Source: Neckera pumila (Eukaryota; Streptophyta; Bryopsida; Hypnales; Neckeraceae). From it: a DNA stretch of 64,000 nt. The notes beneath the pieces are model-generated. The model saw nothing but the letters and a program-made list of their open reading frames with translations. It searched no databases and had not been told where the DNA came from. The translations under genes were made by a program, and so were the position numbers. The stretch is taken from contig OZ018413.1 of the NCBI GenBank assembly GCA_963969595.1, forward strand, positions 2,978,501 to 3,042,500, read 5' to 3'. Position 1 is the stretch's first letter, and each line of letters begins with the position of its first letter. Positions 63,801 through 64,000 of the stretch are shown in pieces.

Positions 63801-64000
63801 AGTTCTTTAACATACATTTATATGGTATAACTTATGAAGACTTTGCTTTTGCAAATATTCTATTATTCAATAGTACTAGTAGATTTGGCTTCAAAACTAA
63901 TAACCTTTTCAATTAAAAAAATGAGCCTTCAAAAACAACTTGAATATAAAAGTAAAATAAAAATCTTCAAAATTGTTGTAATTATAATTTTGCATTTTGA
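60803..64000. other. Intergenic, no convincing gene
   Basis: 3.2 kb with no supported gene. On the minus strand at 62,376-62,258 an acceptor-like ttttgcag precedes GGHVAKQMVTPNALAGLQNH, which looks exon-like but is isolated. Purine-rich DNA at 63,180-63,290 encodes only Arg/Lys/Glu-rich nonsense in several frames. Confidence 0.45.

Noticed and set aside
1..64000. tRNA, rRNA and known snRNA genes
   Set aside because: I looked for the conserved A/B-box, T-loop and snRNA starts on both strands and saw none that hold up; a covariance search would be decisive.

Overview
This is a nuclear chromosome segment of a land plant. It is AT-rich and intron-bearing, with GT-AG introns of about 0.1 to 1.3 kb. 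Three host genes are recognisable and all are plant-type: a TIC62-like chloroplast protein, the R-SNARE YKT6, and the two-domain transthyretin-like (TTL, allantoin synthase) protein of urate breakdown. The rest is intergenic DNA filled with decayed transposons and MITEs. The clade cannot be fixed from sequence alone. A decayed gene with VGHxxEDID and RENKN motifs (a family I do not associate with flowering plants), together with a TIC62 lacking seed-plant-style Ser/Pro repeats, mildly suggests a non-flowering plant.

Layout. 0-3.5 kb: a 61-bp tandem array and a broken hAT transposase (minus strand). 4.5-5.2 kb: a 615-bp foldback element. 8.1-33.3 kb: a region bounded by 30-bp inverted termini (24/30 identical). 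It holds two decayed coding blocks transcribed outward, an unrecognised large ORF on the minus strand (13.1 to 8.6 kb) and a GHxxEDID-family gene on the plus strand (29.7 to 33.0 kb). Between them lie about 16.6 kb of AT-rich DNA with nested MITEs and a GC-richer island at 21-23.4 kb. 34.3-44.8 kb: the TIC62-like gene, with an intact Rossmann domain and then a lesioned tail of Glu/Ala/Lys coiled-coil repeats and a 1.2-kb exon-bearing unit present three times. 46.0-48.5 kb: two more copies of a 0.92-kb TTAA-flanked MITE. 50.1-51.8 kb: YKT6 (minus strand), with a GC-rich patch upstream. 54.8-57.1 kb: four different MITE or hairpin elements. 57.6-60.8 kb: the TTL gene. 60.8-64 kb: no convincing gene.

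The three host genes are functionally unrelated neighbours (plastid envelope/stroma, secretory membrane fusion, purine catabolism). YKT6 is fully intact on paper. TIC62 and TTL each carry reading-frame problems, several at homopolymers, which are either real lesions or assembly errors. The item most worth following up is the 25.2-kb inverted-terminus structure with two outward coding blocks. It could be one very large DNA transposon of an undescribed type, or two related elements each missing one end.
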